Assembly (NCBI GenBank): GCA_000721275.1
Contig: JOFO01000029.1
Location: forward strand, 17,672 to 81,671
Reading direction: 5' to 3'
Source: Microtetraspora glauca
Lineage (GTDB): Bacteria; Actinomycetota; Actinomycetes; Streptomycetales; Streptomycetaceae
Length of the DNA: 64,000 bases
The notes beneath the pieces were generated by a model. That model did no database searches, was not told where the DNA came from, and saw only the letters and a program-made list of their open reading frames with translations. Below, piece after piece: positions 61,175 through 64,000 of the stretch. Every line of letters starts with the position of its first letter. Positions within the stretch are counted from its first letter, which is position 1. A program made the translations under genes and the position numbers.

Positions 61175-61956
61175 TAAGCGGTGATCCTGGTGTTCACGGC
61201 GGGGGTGTCCGTGGCGCAGCCGTGGCCGTAGGAGACCAGGGCGGCCAGGGTGGGGCGGCCGGTGGGGGAGCGGTGGACCAGGGGGCCGCCGGAGTCGTAG
61301 ACGCAGGTGTCGCGGCCGGGCGTCCAGGTGCAGAGCTGGGCCGGGGTGAGGCCGTCGACGCCGCGGAGAGTGCAGGCGGAGTTGGGGAGGGTGTCGAGGG
61401 TGACCGCGCGGAGGACCGGGGACGGGGCGCCGCCGAAGGCGGTCGCGCCCCAGCCGGCGGCCTCCAGGCGGGCGCGGGCGAACGATGCGCCGGGGGCGGG
61501 GAGCGCCACCGGGCGGATGCGGGGGTTCGCGCGGACCGGGGACGCCAGGGTGATGACGGCGAGGTCGTCGTGCTGGGTGCGGGGGTCGTAGCGGGGGTGG
61601 AGCGTGAAGCGGGCGGGGCGGGCCACGCGCGCGTGGCGCGACTCGGCCGCCGTCCGCAGGTCGTGCTCGCCGAGGTGCACCGCGACCCGGCCGGTGTCGG
61701 CGTACGAGCCGGTCAGGCAGTGCGCGGCCGTCAGCACGTGCCGGGGGCCGATCAGCGCGCCGCCGCAGAACGGGCGGCGGCGCTCCACGTCGACCAGGAC
61801 CGCCGCGTACGGGTACGCCCCCGGGGCCGCCTCCTCGCCGCCGACGATCGCCGCGGCCTCGCGCGGCGCGAGCGGCGCCGCTGCCAGGAGTACGCCCAGG
61901 AGTGCGCCCGGCAGCGTCGCCGTCCGTGCTCGTGACCGTCGCCGTGTGCCGTGCAT
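61162..61956 (-). CDS. Secreted trypsin-like serine protease
   Basis: A 264-residue S1 peptidase. The signal/pro-region runs to the activation site IVGG at residue 37. The triad is His79 (TAAHC), Asp131 (DDLAVI) and Ser222 (DSGGP). Asp216, six before the Ser, predicts trypsin-type Lys/Arg specificity. The oxyanion-hole Gly just before DSGG is Tyr220 (CVYDSGG), an unusual change. The last residues NTRITAYHAR and the TAA stop run into the tRNA sequence, so the C-terminal helix is probably cut short. GGAGGG precedes the ATG. Confidence 0.88.
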   Translation of the reverse strand: MHGTRRRSRARTATLPGALLGVLLAAAPLAPREAAAIVGGEEAAPGAYPYAAVLVDVERRRPFCGGALIGPRHVLTAAHCLTGSYADTGRVAVHLGEHDLRTAAESRHARVARPARFTLHPRYDPRTQHDDLAVITLASPVRANPRIRPVALPAPGASFARARLEAAGWGATAFGGAPSPVLRAVTLDTLPNSACTLRGVDGLTPAQLCTWTPGRDTCVYDSGGPLVHRSPTGRPTLAALVSYGHGCATDTPAVNTRITAYHAR

Positions 61957-61995
61957 CGTGCCCTCCGTGGTGGTCGGCCCGGTGTGTCCGTGACG

Positions 61996-63486
61996 TCAAC
62001 GAGCCGATGACGGGCCGGTCACCCCGCGCGGGGCCGTCGCCGCCAGCGCCGCGATCGCCAGGGCCGCGACCGCGAGCAGCAGCGTCACCGTACGGAACGC
62101 CTCGGGCCAGCCGCCGGCGTCCGGGCCCAGGCGGGGGAAGAGGACCAGGCCCGCGAGCGCGGTGCCGAGGACGCCCGCCGCCTCCTGCGCCGTACCGAGC
62201 ACCCCGGCGGCCGTCCCGGCCAGCGCCTGCCGTACGCCCGCGAGCGCCGCGGCCGTCAGCGGCGCCATGAGCAGGCCCATGCCGGCGCCGGTCACCGCCA
62301 GGCCGGCGACCAGACCCGACGGCGGCCCCGGGGCCGGTACCGACGGGGCCGCCCAGCCCACCGCGGCCAGTCCCGCCGCCAGCACCACCCCGCCGACCAC
62401 CGGAAGCCGCCGCCCCAGCCGGCCGGCGAGCCGCCCCGTCGCCAGCGACGTCACCAGGAACGCGGCGTTGAGCGCCACCCCGAGCAGCCCCGCGGCGAGC
62501 GGGCTCATCCCCAGGCCGTCCTGCAGGTACAGCGACAGGACGAACGTGAGCCCCGCCGAGCTGCCGAACAGCAGCGCCACGGCCGCCACCCCGCGCCCGA
62601 ACCCGGCGGCCCGCAGCACCTCCGGCGCCAGCAGCGGAGCCCGGCCCGCCGCGATCCGGCGCCGCTGGTGCGCGGCGAACGCCCCGGCCAGCGCGACGGC
62701 GCCCGCCAGCCCCGGCCACCCCCAGGCCGGCCACGCGGCCTCGGCCCCCGCGACCAGCGGCAGCACCAGCGCCACCAGCGCCGCCGTCGACAGCAGCACC
62801 CCCACCGGGTCGAGCGCCCCGCGCGCGCGGCGCGGGCGTCCGTCCAGCGCCGGCAGCAGCCGGATCAGGGCCAGCGCCAGCAGGCCGAGCGGTACGTTGA
62901 CGAGGTAGCAGGCCCGCCAGCCGAGCCCCGCCACGTCCGCCGCGAGCAGCAGCCCGCCGACGGCCTGCCCGCCCGTCCCGGCGAGCCCGGCGGTCGCCCC
63001 GTACCAGGCGAAGGCCCGCGCCCGGTCCGCGGACCCGGGGAACAACCTGCCGATCAGCGCCAGCACCTGAGGACCCATCAGTGCCGCCGCGGCGCCCTGC
63101 GCGATCCGCCCGGCCACCAGGACCTCCGGCGTACCCGCGAGGCCGCAGAGGGCCGAGGCGGCCGTGAAGAGGGCGAGGCCCGCGGCGAAGACCCGCCGGT
63201 GGCCGTACAGGTCGCCGAGCCGGCCCGCCGTGATGAGGCCGGCGGCGTAGGCGAGGCCGTAGCCGATCACCACCGCCTGGAGCGTCGCGTGCCCGGCGCC
63301 CAGGTCGCTCCGGGTCGCGGGCGCCACCGCGTTGACCACGAAGAAGTCCAGCGTCGTCATGAACACCGCGACGAGCAGGACGGGCAGGGCCCACCACCGG
63401 ACCGGGGCCGTTTCCGGCCGGCGGGACCGGACGCGCGTGTCGCGAGGGGCGGCGAGGATCGGGGCGGGGGCTTCGGTGGTCGGCAC
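61996..63486 (-). CDS. MFS transporter, DHA2 (EmrB/QacA) type
   Basis: A 496-residue membrane protein with about 14 hydrophobic segments. It shows TTLDFFVVNAVAPA (family motif D1), GRLGDLYGHRRVF (motif A) and RIAQGAAAALMGPQVLALI (motif B/C). Probably drug efflux. AGGAGG lies before GTG 63486. It may form an operon with the MFS gene upstream on the same strand, 105 bases away. Confidence 0.9.
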   Translation of the reverse strand: MPTTEAPAPILAAPRDTRVRSRRPETAPVRWWALPVLLVAVFMTTLDFFVVNAVAPATRSDLGAGHATLQAVVIGYGLAYAAGLITAGRLGDLYGHRRVFAAGLALFTAASALCGLAGTPEVLVAGRIAQGAAAALMGPQVLALIGRLFPGSADRARAFAWYGATAGLAGTGGQAVGGLLLAADVAGLGWRACYLVNVPLGLLALALIRLLPALDGRPRRARGALDPVGVLLSTAALVALVLPLVAGAEAAWPAWGWPGLAGAVALAGAFAAHQRRRIAAGRAPLLAPEVLRAAGFGRGVAAVALLFGSSAGLTFVLSLYLQDGLGMSPLAAGLLGVALNAAFLVTSLATGRLAGRLGRRLPVVGGVVLAAGLAAVGWAAPSVPAPGPPSGLVAGLAVTGAGMGLLMAPLTAAALAGVRQALAGTAAGVLGTAQEAAGVLGTALAGLVLFPRLGPDAGGWPEAFRTVTLLLAVAALAIAALAATAPRGVTGPSSAR

Positions 63487-63591
63487 GTGGTCCTCCTGGG
63501 CGGTGTGGGGGAGGGGCGGAGAAGGCGGAAAGGAAGGGGCGGCCCCTCTCGGTGAGGGGCCGCCCCTGGGTGTCGGGCGGATGCGGGCGGG

Positions 63592-64000
63592 TCAGTGGAC
63601 GACCGGCGCCCGGACCGGCTCGGTGTCCGCGCTCTCCGCGGCCTCGCCGCCCGCCGTGACGGCCGACGGCCGGTCGCCGCGGCGGAGCAGCAGGAAGAGC
63701 GCGGTGACCAGTCCGGTGAGGGCGAAGACGGCGGTGGTGAGGAAGCCTGCCTGGAAGCCGTTGTTGAGGGCTTCGGGGGTGGTGCCGGTGGTGTGGGCGA
63801 AGGCGACGGAGGAGGCGAGGGCGATGCCGAGGGCGGCGCCGATCTGGAAGACGGCGTTGTTGATGCCGGAGACGAGGCTCACCGCGTACACGGCCGTCGA
63901 CAGGCCGAACTTGACGGCGCTGTAGCCGAGGACCTGCTGTGCGTACAGCGAGGTCATGAGCGCGCCGCCGTAGACCGCCATGGCGACGATCAGCATGAGG
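63592..64000 (-). CDS. MFS transporter C-terminal part, apparently with an internal deletion
   Basis: The frame enters from beyond base 64000. VYGGALMTSLYAQQVLGYSAVKFGLSTAVYAV is followed directly by SLVSGINNAVFQIGAALG. In relatives as I remember them, these two blocks are separated by roughly 80-90 residues (three membrane segments). The frame is kept. The junction lies near 63871-63883. The tail is acidic and ends VRAPVVH. Without the missing helices the transporter should not work. Confidence 0.75.
   Translation of the reverse strand, partial: LMLIVAMAVYGGALMTSLYAQQVLGYSAVKFGLSTAVYAVSLVSGINNAVFQIGAALGIALASSVAFAHTTGTTPEALNNGFQAGFLTTAVFALTGLVTALFLLLRRGDRPSAVTAGGEAAESADTEPVRAPVVH

Noticed and set aside
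61113..61200. A complete tRNA or a tRNA with an intron
   Set aside because: The T-arm and 3' acceptor are absent downstream within any reasonable intron length.

Overview
The window looks like Streptomyces chromosome. It has very high GC, GTG starts, ATGA/GTGA stop-start overlaps, many apparently leaderless genes with a TANNNT-like box 6-9 nt before the start codon, F420-linked enzymes, and only one in-frame TTA codon that I could find. It carries ordinary metabolic and transport genes plus one accessory block.

Left part (1-9.9 kb): the end of an 8-oxoguanine-deaminase-like gene, an NCS2 purine permease, an FN3 lipoprotein, two unknown proteins, a secreted SGNH hydrolase, malate synthase (aceB), a MobA-like nucleotidyltransferase and a DUF5955-like protein. 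At 20.7-24.3 kb lie allR (IclR family), allantoinase and allantoicase. Together these read as a purine/allantoin catabolic neighbourhood. aceB and allB share a 33-bp double-palindrome operator in the same orientation, so glyoxylate made from allantoin would be removed by co-regulated malate synthase.

Accessory block (9.9-20.7 kb): a divergent Nudix-like gene, a 1515-aa caspase/STAND-ATPase/WD40 protein, an LCAT-like lipase that overlaps it by 11 nt, a two-component system and a MacB/FtsX-type ABC exporter. The caspase-lipase pair, with a TTA codon in the caspase gene, is the best candidate for a new conflict or programmed-death system.

Middle (24.6-44.6 kb): an SDR, a DHFR-like reductase, an EamA transporter, small membrane proteins, a two-component system whose kinase is cut by one TAG codon, a thioesterase, a Gfo/Idh/MocA dehydrogenase divergent from a sugar ABC/ROK operon, a DEAD helicase, a PcaD-PcaC fusion, an MBL hydrolase, exonuclease III and gluABCD.

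Right part (44.6-64 kb): a secreted S15-type peptidase, a helical-repeat protein, a P450, a secreted gamma-glutamyltransferase, a methionine aminopeptidase divergent from an XRE regulator with paired operators, an NmrA/HxlR/PPOX group, a helical protein behind a structured leader, and a reductive pyrimidine/hydantoin operon (beta-ureidopropionase, class III aminotransferase, dihydropyrimidinase, F420 LLM enzyme). A VOC protein follows, then a tRNA-Leu(GAG) that loses its T-arm where it runs into a trypsin gene. Two MFS transporters end the window; the last appears to have an internal deletion and continues past the edge.
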